Positions 46,065-51,548 of a DNA stretch of 51,548 nt are shown in pieces. Source of the stretch: a virus; IMG/VR virus record IMGVR_UViG_3300044712_000759, positions 1 to 51,548 of that record. One strand, written 5' to 3'. Position numbers and translations under genes: made by a program. The notes beneath the pieces are model-generated. The model searched no databases. It was not told the DNA's origin and worked only from the letters and a program-made list of their open reading frames with translations. Numbering within the stretch: the first letter of the stretch is position 1; every line of letters begins with the position of its first letter.

Positions 46065-46552
46065 TATAGCCCTGCATCGTAGTTATCCGTTCCGGCTGCG
46101 AAAGCCTCCGCGACCTTTGTATTATGACTCTTTTCTACCGCTTCAATCGTTTCGAGGTAGCTCTCAAGATTCAGGTAGCAAGTTTCGGCTTGCATACTGA
46201 TGACGTTATATCCTTTTGCCTCGACAAACGAAGCGTAATTCATGCCGGCTATACCTATCAACTGTATTCCCTTTGGCTTAACAAGCTCCTGTACCTCCGC
46301 GCGGTTTTCCTCATGAGTACTGTTTTCATGAAGCAACTGCCCGTCAACGAATATGAAATACCCGATCGAGTTACGGAGGTTCGTTGTCTGGTCCAGATAT
46401 GTACCGAGAGCATGGTCCTGCACCTGATCGCGGGCCTGAGTTACGAAGTTCTCGCCGGCACGTATAAACGCCTCGACGATCCTTTCATAAAGCCCTTCGC
46501 GCTGCTGCTCTACGGAGTGTTCAAAGCCACTCATGTTAGCCTTTATACCCAT
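46064..46552 (-). CDS. HK97 gp10-like tail completion protein
   Basis: The product is 162 residues. ERIVEAFIRAGENFVTQARD near residue 25, LRNSIGYFIFVDGQLLHEN and IAGMNYASFVEAKGYNVIS near residue 105 give the helix plus YAxFVExG pattern of the gp10/HK97 family. It completes the head-tail joint or the tail end. It overlaps the head closure gene by 10 bases. Confidence 0.8.
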   Translation of the reverse strand: MGIKANMSGFEHSVEQQREGLYERIVEAFIRAGENFVTQARDQVQDHALGTYLDQTTNLRNSIGYFIFVDGQLLHENSTHEENRAEVQELVKPKGIQLIGIAGMNYASFVEAKGYNVISMQAETCYLNLESYLETIEAVEKSHNTKVAEAFAAGTDNYDAGL

Positions 46553-46854
46553 AGCCTGGAATTCAGTTGGCCGTTTGAAGCCCGTTTGATCTTGCCGCTC
46601 GAAACATCATTTAGCAGTGTCGCAAGTACATAGTCACTGCCGGCAGGTATCACCGTTGTGGTGCGTGGCATGAATATCTGAAACGCGTAGTCTACCAACT
46701 GCCCGTCTGCGCCCGGTATCTTCCTTCCGGTGCCGTTTGCTTCGGCCCGGCAGTCAAAGATGTAACTGGCGCTGGCTCCCTCAGAAAAAATCCCGCTTGC
46801 ATTCATTGACGCGGAAGCCAGGGTTGTGATTACTATCGTGTCAGGATACTGTAC
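46543..46854 (-). CDS. Head closure / connector protein
   Basis: Start ATG 46854 (MVQYPDTIVITTLASASMNA), four bases after the upstream stop; the open frame extends over that gene but the overlap would be long. About 103 residues, small beta barrel-like (IFDCRAEANGTGRKIPGADG, QLVDYAFQIFMPRTTTVIPA). It is in the place of the head completion protein that seals the connector (SPP1 gp16-like). Confidence 0.65.
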   Translation of the reverse strand, partial: VQYPDTIVITTLASASMNASGIFSEGASASYIFDCRAEANGTGRKIPGADGQLVDYAFQIFMPRTTTVIPAGSDYVLATLLNDVSSGKIKRASNGQLNSRLWV

Positions 46855-46858
46855 CATA

Positions 46859-47161
46859 TTACCAGGGACGAACGAATTTTGCGGTGGGTTTTGAAATAGC
46901 CGTCTCGCCGTAACGCTCATAGATATAGCTTGCCACTTTGGTCAGGTTTTCCTTATCGGAATTACTGACCGAATAACCACCTTCCGAGATGTTCGGGGAA
47001 GTGACTACGTTCATAAGAGCATCAGCATAGGCCAGATCAAAAGACCTTCCTTTTGCGTATGTATCCGAACTGGTAAGTCCGCGATCAGTCAGCGCCAGTA
47101 AAAGCGCGTTTTCCGAAAGCGGGTATGTTACTTTGCCTTTGAGTGCTTCGAGGTATGTCAT
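46859..47161 (-). CDS. Head-tail adaptor
   Basis: The product is 100 residues (MTYLEALKGKVTYPLSENAL ... SFDLAYADALMNVVTSPNIS ... SNSDKENLTKVASYIYERYG), helical, with the pattern of DUF6706-type phage adaptors that bind the portal ring. First gene behind the terminator that follows the capsid gene, so it is made at a lower level than capsid. Confidence 0.7.
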   Translation of the reverse strand: MTYLEALKGKVTYPLSENALLLALTDRGLTSSDTYAKGRSFDLAYADALMNVVTSPNISEGGYSVSNSDKENLTKVASYIYERYGETAISKPTAKFVRPW

Positions 47162-47173
47162 CTCATGCTTTGT

Positions 47174-47201
47174 AAAAAAGGCCGCCGATGATCAGACGGC
47201 C
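47174..47201 (-). terminator. Terminator after the major capsid gene
   Basis: GGCCGTC (47201-47195 on minus) and GGCGGCC (47186-47180) form a 7-bp stem with a G-T pair, followed by TTTTTT. It sets high capsid expression relative to the connector genes behind it. Confidence 0.8.
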
Positions 47202-47222
47202 CTAAAGAGAGAGAAACTATTT

Positions 47223-48290
47223 TTAAGCCCAAGCGCTGTCGCTGGCTGTATAGAGCGAATAGCATCTGTCAACGTTTGTCCATGACGGGAAAACGTTACA
47301 TTCTGCTTTGGTGAGCACACTGACCGGGTTCGACTCCCTGCGAATTGACATCGACACGTTGCCTTTCATTGAAAGCAGCACGCCGTCGGGCTTTTCAATC
47401 TGCTCTGCTATCGGACCGTTAAACATATCGCCGCACCTGAGTTCGGGGACAAATGTAATATGGCTTGCAGACCAGGGGTCAGTTGCGGTTATGGTTGCGC
47501 TTTTTGCTTCAATACCGACAGAGGTTTCAACAACGCTTATCTGCGGAAGGTTGTAATCAGCCAGGAGCATATTAACAGCTGCCAGATTGATCGGAACAAC
47601 GATACTCGAAGCGTTGGTGAAGTATGCCCTAAACTTGGTAGCGGCTACCATCAGATCGTAAGTGTCGGCGTTCATCAGCATGCGCTGGAATTTGATGCCT
47701 TTCTTACGGGCGGCTGCGACAATGGCCTGGAAGTCCGCGATGGGATCCATAGTTGCTACGTTGCCGGTTGACCAGATAACAGAAGCATATTTCTTGTTTG
47801 CGGTCGGCATACCGAAGTCAATCACAGTCTCATTGATTATACCCTGGGGGTTGTTCGTGGTCGAGAGCTGGAGTTTGGTTGCAGACAGAGCGATCAGGGA
47901 ATACCATTCCATACGTGCCTGTACGCTGTCCCATACGAAGTCAAGATCATTGAAATAATCTTCAATGACGGCGTCCTGACCCCTGAGTGAGCGGGTGATG
48001 GCATGTTCAAGAATGTCTTTTTCTGTTTTCCTTCGGCTCTGTGCTACCTTCGGAATATCGAAGAACAGAGTGCTGAGCGATTTGCGGGATGCTTCCGGTG
48101 CCTTTGCATCATACGAGATGACGTGAGCGGCAACCCTTGACCCGACTGCTCCGATGAGTGTTTTCCCGTCCAGGCTGTTTACGTCCTTCAGAGGGAAGAA
48201 ATTAGGCCAGTAGAGCGCATCATACTGACGTGCTGCGAGGTATGACTCCAGTCCTGCCTGTGTAACCCCTTCGATGATTGGTGTTTTCAT
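47223..48290 (-). CDS. Major capsid protein (gpE-like, HK97 fold)
   Basis: The product is 355 residues. Segments that fit the Phage_cap_E family: IEGVTQAGLESYLAARQYDA, MEWYSLIALSATKLQLS near residue 130, DPIADFQAIVAAARKKGIKF from residue 182, LMNADTYDLMVAATKF, and the C-terminal SMKGNVSMSIRRESNPVSVL. It forms the icosahedral shell. The position behind the scaffold and decoration genes and the terminator behind it are typical. Residues 182 to about 250 have a second copy in the cargo block at 5865-6110. Confidence 0.9.
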   Translation of the reverse strand: MKTPIIEGVTQAGLESYLAARQYDALYWPNFFPLKDVNSLDGKTLIGAVGSRVAAHVISYDAKAPEASRKSLSTLFFDIPKVAQSRRKTEKDILEHAITRSLRGQDAVIEDYFNDLDFVWDSVQARMEWYSLIALSATKLQLSTTNNPQGIINETVIDFGMPTANKKYASVIWSTGNVATMDPIADFQAIVAAARKKGIKFQRMLMNADTYDLMVAATKFRAYFTNASSIVVPINLAAVNMLLADYNLPQISVVETSVGIEAKSATITATDPWSASHITFVPELRCGDMFNGPIAEQIEKPDGVLLSMKGNVSMSIRRESNPVSVLTKAECNVFPSWTNVDRCYSLYTASDSAWA

Positions 48291-48307
48291 GATTTACACG
48301 ATTTAGG

Positions 48308-48913
48308 TTAAACAACATTTATGAGACTGGTACCAGTGCCGGCAGTTCCGCCACGAAGAGCCACTTTGTAAATATCCGGAAGAGGATAAGTGAGAGCGTC
48401 CTCGCGAACTGTTCCGATCTTTACTACTGCAACATCGGCGTTACCGTCTTTGATATACGCGTCCCGTTTGGTGAGGCCGTTCGGGGTATACTTCAGTGAT
48501 GTTGAATAGGCGCTTGCTGCTCCGGCAGTTGCTTCGAGGTACTTTGTTCCGGCTGTGCCGACGAGGCCAGAAGGAACAGTTATCAGATCATGCCCGGTGC
48601 CTGATGCGGCAATAGCCGAGATGATACGACAAAAAGATCCGTCGGTGATTGAGTCACCAACTTTGAAGTGATGACCGGCGGCGACATAAAGATGTGTTGC
48701 ATCAATAGCCACCTCCGATTTTGTTGACTTACAAACCTCCGCAGTGCGGGCTGACAGGTCAACATATACCGGTGTGCCTGCCTTGAGATATTCCTTCCCG
48801 GATGTGGTATAATCCAGGCGGGTAACATTCAGAGCCACACCGCCGGGAACTTCTTCGAGAATATTCTCGAAGATTACCTTCTTCCCGGTGATTGAGCCAG
48901 TTGTTATCTGCAT
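48308..48913 (-). CDS. Probable head decoration protein
   Basis: The product is 201 residues, Gly/Ala/Thr-rich and beta-type (MQITTGSITGKKVIFENILE ... ATHLYVAAGHHFKVGDSITD ...). It sits between the scaffold and capsid genes, where decoration or head fibre proteins lie. Stabilising the expanded shell is the likely role. No family is clearly recognised. Confidence 0.6.
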   Translation of the reverse strand: MQITTGSITGKKVIFENILEEVPGGVALNVTRLDYTTSGKEYLKAGTPVYVDLSARTAEVCKSTKSEVAIDATHLYVAAGHHFKVGDSITDGSFCRIISAIAASGTGHDLITVPSGLVGTAGTKYLEATAGAASAYSTSLKYTPNGLTKRDAYIKDGNADVAVVKIGTVREDALTYPLPDIYKVALRGGTAGTGTSLINVV

Positions 48914-48931
48914 TTTGAATTTTTGCTTAGT

Positions 48932-49642
48932 TTATACAATCGTCTTACCCTTTATACCGTCGGACGCGTTGGTATTTCTTTTCTCGGCTGCTTTCTTGCC
49001 GAGCGCTTCTCCCTCTTTAACTATATCAGTGGATGAAGCGGGCTTGGAGATGTGAACCCCTCGTTCGGCCTGTTCCTGTGTGAATGTGTTCCAGTCTGCT
49101 TCCAGGTCAGCAACGAGTTGATCGAGTTTGTCCTCTGATTCGGGAACCAGATTACGTCCTTTGAGAAATGAAGCCGGTATGTTCTTAACCTTGTCGTGCG
49201 CCTTAACACGTGATTCAAGTGCGGCGGCTGTATTAGCCTTTTCCTGGTTTTCAAACTTAGCTTTCATCTCTGCCAGTTCCGTATCTTTCTTCTCGCGATA
49301 TGCCTTGAACCATGCAGGTTCTTCTGGGTCAGAGTCCTTTTTCTTGTCGTCCTTCTTTGCGTCGTCGTCCTTCTTTATCGGAAGTCCGTTCTCGTCGAGT
49401 CCGTGTTTTGTTCTGAAAGTTTTAACCGCGTCTTTTGCCCTTCTGTCTGTTTCTGACTGAGTGAAGGTGTAGGCGGCTTTGATTGATTCGAGCGCAATGT
49501 CCGTGATGTCCGTTGCGATCTTTGATTCTTCTGTTATGGTCTTGCTGTATGATTCAGCGATCCCATCTAAAAAAGAATCCTGAATCCCTCCGGCGTGACC
49601 TGCCAGTTTGGTCTTCAGGAACTGCAAAATCTTTTCTTTCAT
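48932..49642 (-). CDS. Scaffold protein (GP20-like)
   Basis: The product is 236 residues, highly charged: KKDDDAKKDDKKKDSDPEEP near residue 90, a coiled coil (KKDTELAEMKAKFENQEKAN), and a C-terminal end with basic residues (KKAAEKRNTNASDGIKGK) that would contact capsid subunits. The layout is that of Phage_GP20 scaffolds that guide capsid assembly and then leave. It starts the capsid operon, behind the promoter at 49652-49693. Confidence 0.8.
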   Translation of the reverse strand: MKEKILQFLKTKLAGHAGGIQDSFLDGIAESYSKTITEESKIATDITDIALESIKAAYTFTQSETDRRAKDAVKTFRTKHGLDENGLPIKKDDDAKKDDKKKDSDPEEPAWFKAYREKKDTELAEMKAKFENQEKANTAAALESRVKAHDKVKNIPASFLKGRNLVPESEDKLDQLVADLEADWNTFTQEQAERGVHISKPASSTDIVKEGEALGKKAAEKRNTNASDGIKGKTIV

Positions 49643-49651
49643 GAAGTTCTT

Positions 49652-49693
49652 TATTGGTTTTACGTTGCGTAATAGTGCAAATTTAAACCAATA
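49652..49693 (-). promoter_or_regulatory. Capsid operon promoter flanked by an inverted repeat
   Basis: The minus-strand -7 box TAAATTTG (49685-49678) lies beside one arm of a perfect 9-bp inverted repeat, TATTGGTTT (49652-49660) and AAACCAATA (49685-49693). A protein dimer bound there, or a leader hairpin, could control capsid transcription. A perfect palindrome TTGATATTTATCAA sits upstream at 49740-49753. Confidence 0.5.
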
Positions 49694-49776
49694 GACGAAC
49701 TTTTGTCACTATCATTAATGACATTTATTAACGCGAGAATTGATATTTATCAACAGTGGAATTAATATATATCAAT

Positions 49777-49803
49777 AAAAAAGCCCCGGACGAATCCAGG
49801 GCT
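49777..49803 (-). terminator. Intrinsic terminator upstream of the capsid operon
   Basis: AGCCCTGGA (49803-49795 on minus), loop TTCG, TCCGGGGCT (49790-49782) and a T-run. Ends transcripts from the small genes at 49.9-51.5 kb. An operator-like GGTTC-N6-GACC (49872-49886) and a weak -7 box TATCTTTA (49852-49845) lie just upstream, so it may also act as an attenuator. Confidence 0.85.
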
Positions 49804-49893
49804 GCATTACAAACGTCCCCTTTTGCACGGAGAACTTTAGACTGTAAAGATAAATATTAATTCAATATAGTGGTTCTTTTTTGACCTTTATTT

Positions 49894-50127
49894 TTATTCC
49901 TTTTTGCACTCGCACGTCGTATAACTTGCCGGATCATCGAAGTTGAAATGATCAGTTTCGTAATTTAGAATTTCCATTTCTGATTTGTCGCAAAGGGTTT
50001 CATCTGATGAATTAATGAGATGATCATCATACTTGCTGAACGTGCTAGTTGTGCATGTGTAACATACTTCCTTCTTGCATGAACCGACAAACAGGAAAAT
50101 AACAAAGATCGGGATAAGTGTTTTCAT
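49894..50127 (-). CDS. Small lipoprotein, cysteine-rich
   Basis: Start ATG 50127 (MKTLIPIFVIFLFVGSC), a lipoprotein signal with lipidation Cys at residue 17. The mature part (KKEVCYTCTTSTFSKYDDHL ... SYTTCECKKE) has five more cysteines, which could form disulphides in the periplasm. 77 residues. It resembles small lipoproteins of Bacteroidetes. It may belong to the cassette-like region or be a phage exclusion lipoprotein; I cannot decide. Confidence 0.5.
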   Translation of the reverse strand: MKTLIPIFVIFLFVGSCKKEVCYTCTTSTFSKYDDHLINSSDETLCDKSEMEILNYETDHFNFDDPASYTTCECKKE

Positions 50128-50190
50128 TTGAGGCGTTTTGCTCAAATGTAGGAAAAATTCTGTTTGCCGGTGGCCGGGGAGTTGTGTTAT

Positions 50191-50397
50191 TTAGGCTGAA
50201 TACCTCTTCGCATTTTTCGCAGTAGTGTAAGCGGCCCACCAATGCATTCCTTTGCTTAGGCAATCAACGAATACCCATTGTCTCCATTGGCAAAATAACC
50301 CCCACAAAATAATTTGCAATCCATGCAGTTTATGACCTGATGTTGATCGCATTGCCTGTTTGAAAATAGCATCTTCTTCTTTGGTTAACTTTCTCAT
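50191..50397 (-). CDS. Small hypothetical protein in the cassette-like region
   Basis: The product is 68 residues (MRKLTKEEDAIFKQAMRSTS, then LHGLQIILWGLFCQWRQWVF), tryptophan-rich with a weak hydrophobic stretch. I recognise no family. It may be the fourth gene of the cassette-like series at 50.2-51.5 kb, behind a weak attC-like site. Confidence 0.4.
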   Translation of the reverse strand: MRKLTKEEDAIFKQAMRSTSGHKLHGLQIILWGLFCQWRQWVFVDCLSKGMHWWAAYTTAKNAKRYSA

Positions 50398-50430
50398 CTC
50401 TTCTTCAATTTTGTTTCACATTTAATTTCC

Positions 50431-50482
50431 TAATATTGGATGTATTGAGGAATAAAGGTTGTTATATATTCTAGTTATGTGC
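50431..50482 (-). other. Weak attC-like site (attC3)
   Basis: On the minus strand GCACATAAC (50482-50474) is a 8-of-9 match to the complement of the downstream half of the previous site (GTTAGGTGC at 50764-50756), as expected for the two ends of one cassette. The other end (CCTAAT at 50430s on plus) and the inner GAATA/TATTC stem are degenerate. I count it as possible only. Confidence 0.3.
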
Positions 50483-50498
50483 AAAACCGAAATAAAAA

Positions 50499-50714
50499 TT
50501 AGCCTACACACTCGTTTAAATCTATATCGTGACAAAATTTTACAATTCTAATACAATCAGGACAATTAACTTTACTCTTTACTAACACTGCTCTTTCGAT
50601 AGAAAGTCCTTTATCTCCCCCAGTTTCAAGCCCGCATAGGGTATAATTATTTTGCCGAGTATCAAAGTGTACGTGATTATTTTCTCTCGTCTTAATTCTT
50701 ATGTGTATTCCCAT
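50499..50714 (-). CDS. Cassette gene: small zinc-type protein
   Basis: The product is 71 residues (MGIHIRIKTRENNHVHFDTR ... NYTLCGLETGGDKGLS ... VNCPDCIRIVKFCHD): His-rich start, then C-x-x-C and further Cys/His, a probable zinc site. Function unknown. It starts 42 bases after the attC-like site at 50756-50811 on the same strand, as a cassette gene does. AT-rich compared with phage structural genes. Confidence 0.5.
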   Translation of the reverse strand: MGIHIRIKTRENNHVHFDTRQNNYTLCGLETGGDKGLSIERAVLVKSKVNCPDCIRIVKFCHDIDLNECVG

Positions 50715-50755
50715 CGCTATTAATTTTTATTCATGACTAAAACCTAATAAGTTCT

Positions 50756-50811
50756 GCACCTAACTACGTGTAAAGTGCATTAAAACGACACTTTACACCT
50801 GTCCGTTAGCC
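50756..50811 (-). other. attC-like site (attC2)
   Basis: On the minus strand GGCTAAC (50811-50805) and GTTAGGT (50764-50758; matches GTTRRRY) are the outer boxes. Between them an unpaired spacer of unequal length surrounds a perfect 10-bp stem, GTGTAAAGTG (50768-50777) with CACTTTACAC (50789-50798), loop 11 bases. Total 56 bases, within the known attC size range. No T-run follows, so it is not a terminator. Confidence 0.6.
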
Positions 50812-50831
50812 GTAATTGCTACGACCACGTT

Positions 50832-51038
50832 TCAAAACGAAATTTGTGGTGGTATCAAATCAGTTACTTTGCCACAAGACGGACAAACGTGTCTATATCC
50901 TTTACCTTGTGGAATATGAATGTGAGTTGGTAGTTCGTGTGATTTATCCTTACATCTTTTGTCTTGTGGCAAATCAAAGAAACCACCTTGCTTTTCAGGT
51001 TTGGTTATTTCACCAAGTTTTTTAAATAAATCTTCCAT
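50832..51038 (-). CDS. Cassette gene: small zinc-binding protein
   Basis: Start ATG 51038 (MEDLFKKLGEITKPEKQGGF), 68 residues; the upstream in-frame start overlaps the attC site. RCKDKSHELPTHIHIPQGKG and YRHVCPSCGKVTDL give C...H...H...CxxC, a zinc-ribbon-like arrangement. Many hydrophilic residues, no signal. It lies alone between two attC-like sites, so it is the one complete cassette in the window (about 270 bases). Confidence 0.6.
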   Translation of the reverse strand: MEDLFKKLGEITKPEKQGGFFDLPQDKRCKDKSHELPTHIHIPQGKGYRHVCPSCGKVTDLIPPQISF

Positions 51039-51072
51039 TTTTTTAAGTTTTGTGCTGAATAACCGCAACTAC

Positions 51073-51168
51073 GGCTAACAGCGTTTTTATGCAAGCGGGC
51101 GGACAGCTTGCGGTTAATATTTAATTTCGTGCTATGCCCGCCTGACATAAACACGCAAAACGTTACCT
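51073..51168 (-). other. attC-like site (attC1)
   Basis: Imperfect inverted repeat: left arm 51076-51100 and right arm 51136-51165 on plus. Read toward the loop, both arms give TAAC, an unpaired part, GCGT, TTTATG and CA(A/G)GCGGGC, the right arm having one extra T after TTTATG. Outer TAAC boxes, an internal unpaired spacer and a bulged base in one arm are the attC hallmarks. The loop is 35 bases. The stop codon TAA of the upstream gene (51165-51163) is part of the outer box. Confidence 0.65.
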
Positions 51169-51548
51169 CGTACAATTCACCGGATCACAGTTACAAAAGC
51201 TCTCCACCCACAAGCTATCCGGTAAACTTTCAATGACCTTAACGAAAAATAGCGAGTCAGGACCGGTCAGGAAATAAGCATAGATAGCCGATACCTCATC
51301 CCGCTTCATAAAACGTTCAAAGGTATGTTTGCGCTGGTAACTGACAATCTCATCACCTGACTTGTTGTGAAGGTAGTCAACGACTGTGAGCTGATCCGGG
51401 CCACATTTAAGCCTTTCAATCGTGTAGTCGGTATATACCTTCCAGTTGCGCTCCCTGTCCTCGTATTTGGTGCAGGAAAAGATCGCAAGAAGGCAAGTTA
51501 TTATTATCACTGCCGCAGGGACAGCGAGTAATAACCAGGTTTTATCTT
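51163..51548 (-). CDS. Lipoprotein-like cassette gene, 5' end cut by the window edge
   Basis: The frame is open from the right edge; the nominal GTG at 51510 is inside the signal sequence, so the true start lies beyond the window. Visible N-terminus DKTWLLLAVPAAVIIITC, then LLAIFSC with a lipobox cysteine. The mature part (TKYEDRERNWKVYTDYTIER ... FLTGPDSLFFVKVIESLPDS ... CNCDPVNCTR) has a cysteine-rich tail. Periplasmic or surface lipoprotein of unknown role. Its stop is in attC1. Joining the ends would fuse it in frame to the zinc protein at 1-235, which gives no sensible start for a lipoprotein. Confidence 0.5.
   Translation of the reverse strand, partial: DKTWLLLAVPAAVIIITCLLAIFSCTKYEDRERNWKVYTDYTIERLKCGPDQLTVVDYLHNKSGDEIVSYQRKHTFERFMKRDEVSAIYAYFLTGPDSLFFVKVIESLPDSLWVESFCNCDPVNCTR

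Larger units (their letters stand above)
50431..51548 (-). mobile_element. Integron-type gene cassette cluster without an integrase
   Basis: Small unrelated genes, all in one orientation (51163+, 50832, 50499), are separated by two good attC-like sites (51073-51168, 50756-50811) and followed by a weak third. The decisive check is that the cassette holding the gene at 50832-51038 begins with GTTAGCC (from the first site) and ends with GGCTAAC (in the second), the complementary pair that a circularised cassette needs. The stop codon of the first gene lies in its site, as is common. No intI gene is in the window. Its start lies at or beyond the right edge. Confidence 0.6.

Noticed and set aside
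600-49460. Many plus-strand frames opposite the minus-strand genes (for example 8241-8714, 24003-24566, 31383-31907, 46124-46633)
   Set aside because: They lie antisense to well-supported genes, encode low-quality sequence and lack promoters; they are shadows.
50756-50811. The 10-bp hairpin as a transcription terminator
   Set aside because: There is no T-run after it on either strand; the outer GTTAGGT and GGCTAAC boxes fit attC better.
1-51548. Diversity-generating retroelement or retron
   Set aside because: No reverse transcriptase motif (YxDD context) and no template/variable repeat pair was found.

Overview
The window looks like an essentially complete temperate, long-tailed (siphovirus-type) phage genome whose host belongs to the Bacteroidetes. 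Three things point to the host: promoters carry the Bacteroidetes -7 box (TAnnTTTG, in places with TTTG about 20 bases upstream), Shine-Dalgarno sequences are mostly weak, and the protein families (FISUMP tail protein, arm-type tyrosine integrase, YopX, RecT, VRR-NUC) are typical of Bacteroidetes phages. Apart from the repressor, every gene I accept lies on the minus strand, so the genome reads from high to low coordinates. The integrase sits beside a 42-base copy of the 3' half of a tRNA-Lys(CUU) gene (29087-29128), with phage genes on both sides. This is an attP arrangement, so the sequence is the circular or circularly permuted form and not a prophage bounded by attL and attR. The head genes are split across the window ends (portal and MuF at the left, scaffold and capsid at the right), which fits the same reading.

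Layout in transcription order. Control region 27.76-27.15 kb: integrase, repressor and divergent promoters. Early and recombination genes 27.2-20.0 kb: small HTH protein, SbcC-like ATPase, RecT, HNH endonuclease, metallo-beta-lactamase-fold protein, VRR-NUC nuclease and a PP-loop protein. Replication 19.7-15.9 kb: replisome organiser, DnaB helicase, radical-SAM-like protein and a lone DnaA domain IV. Small genes and structured intergenic DNA 15.9-13.8 kb, then a Rha/KilA-type antirepressor. Packaging 12.9-9.35 kb: terminase subunits and portal. A cargo block 9.34-2.13 kb holds four glycosyltransferases, a sugar epimerase, a papain-like protease, a lipoprotein, zinc proteins and a fragment homologous to the major capsid protein. 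MuF follows at 2.1-1.1 kb. From the right edge: small cassette-like genes 51.5-49.9 kb, scaffold, decoration protein and capsid 49.6-47.2 kb, connectors and tail 47.2-34.7 kb, lysis 34.7-32.6 kb, nucleotide and phosphoesterase genes 32.6-29.75 kb, and a zinc/coiled-coil gene next to attP.

Three features go beyond a standard phage. First, at least three transcription units (starts near 1.04, 7.10 and 14.24 kb, possibly 19.87 kb) begin with a leader RNA whose first 13-20 bases can pair with the loop of a downstream intrinsic terminator, giving an interleaved A-B-A'-B' architecture that suggests attenuation. Second, the right end carries two good attC-like sites and one weak one around tiny genes, as in integron gene cassettes without an integrase. 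Third, the cargo block encodes an 81-residue piece of the capsid fold. A TTC-N6-GAA palindrome recurs at promoters across the genome and may be the repressor's operator.

The repressor probably shuts off several lytic promoters through that palindrome, and the antirepressor and leader attenuators may release them. RecT, the ATPase and nucleases, DnaB and its organiser replicate and recombine the DNA. Terminase packages it into capsids built by the scaffold, capsid and MuF proteins. The cargo enzymes probably alter surface or virion glycans.
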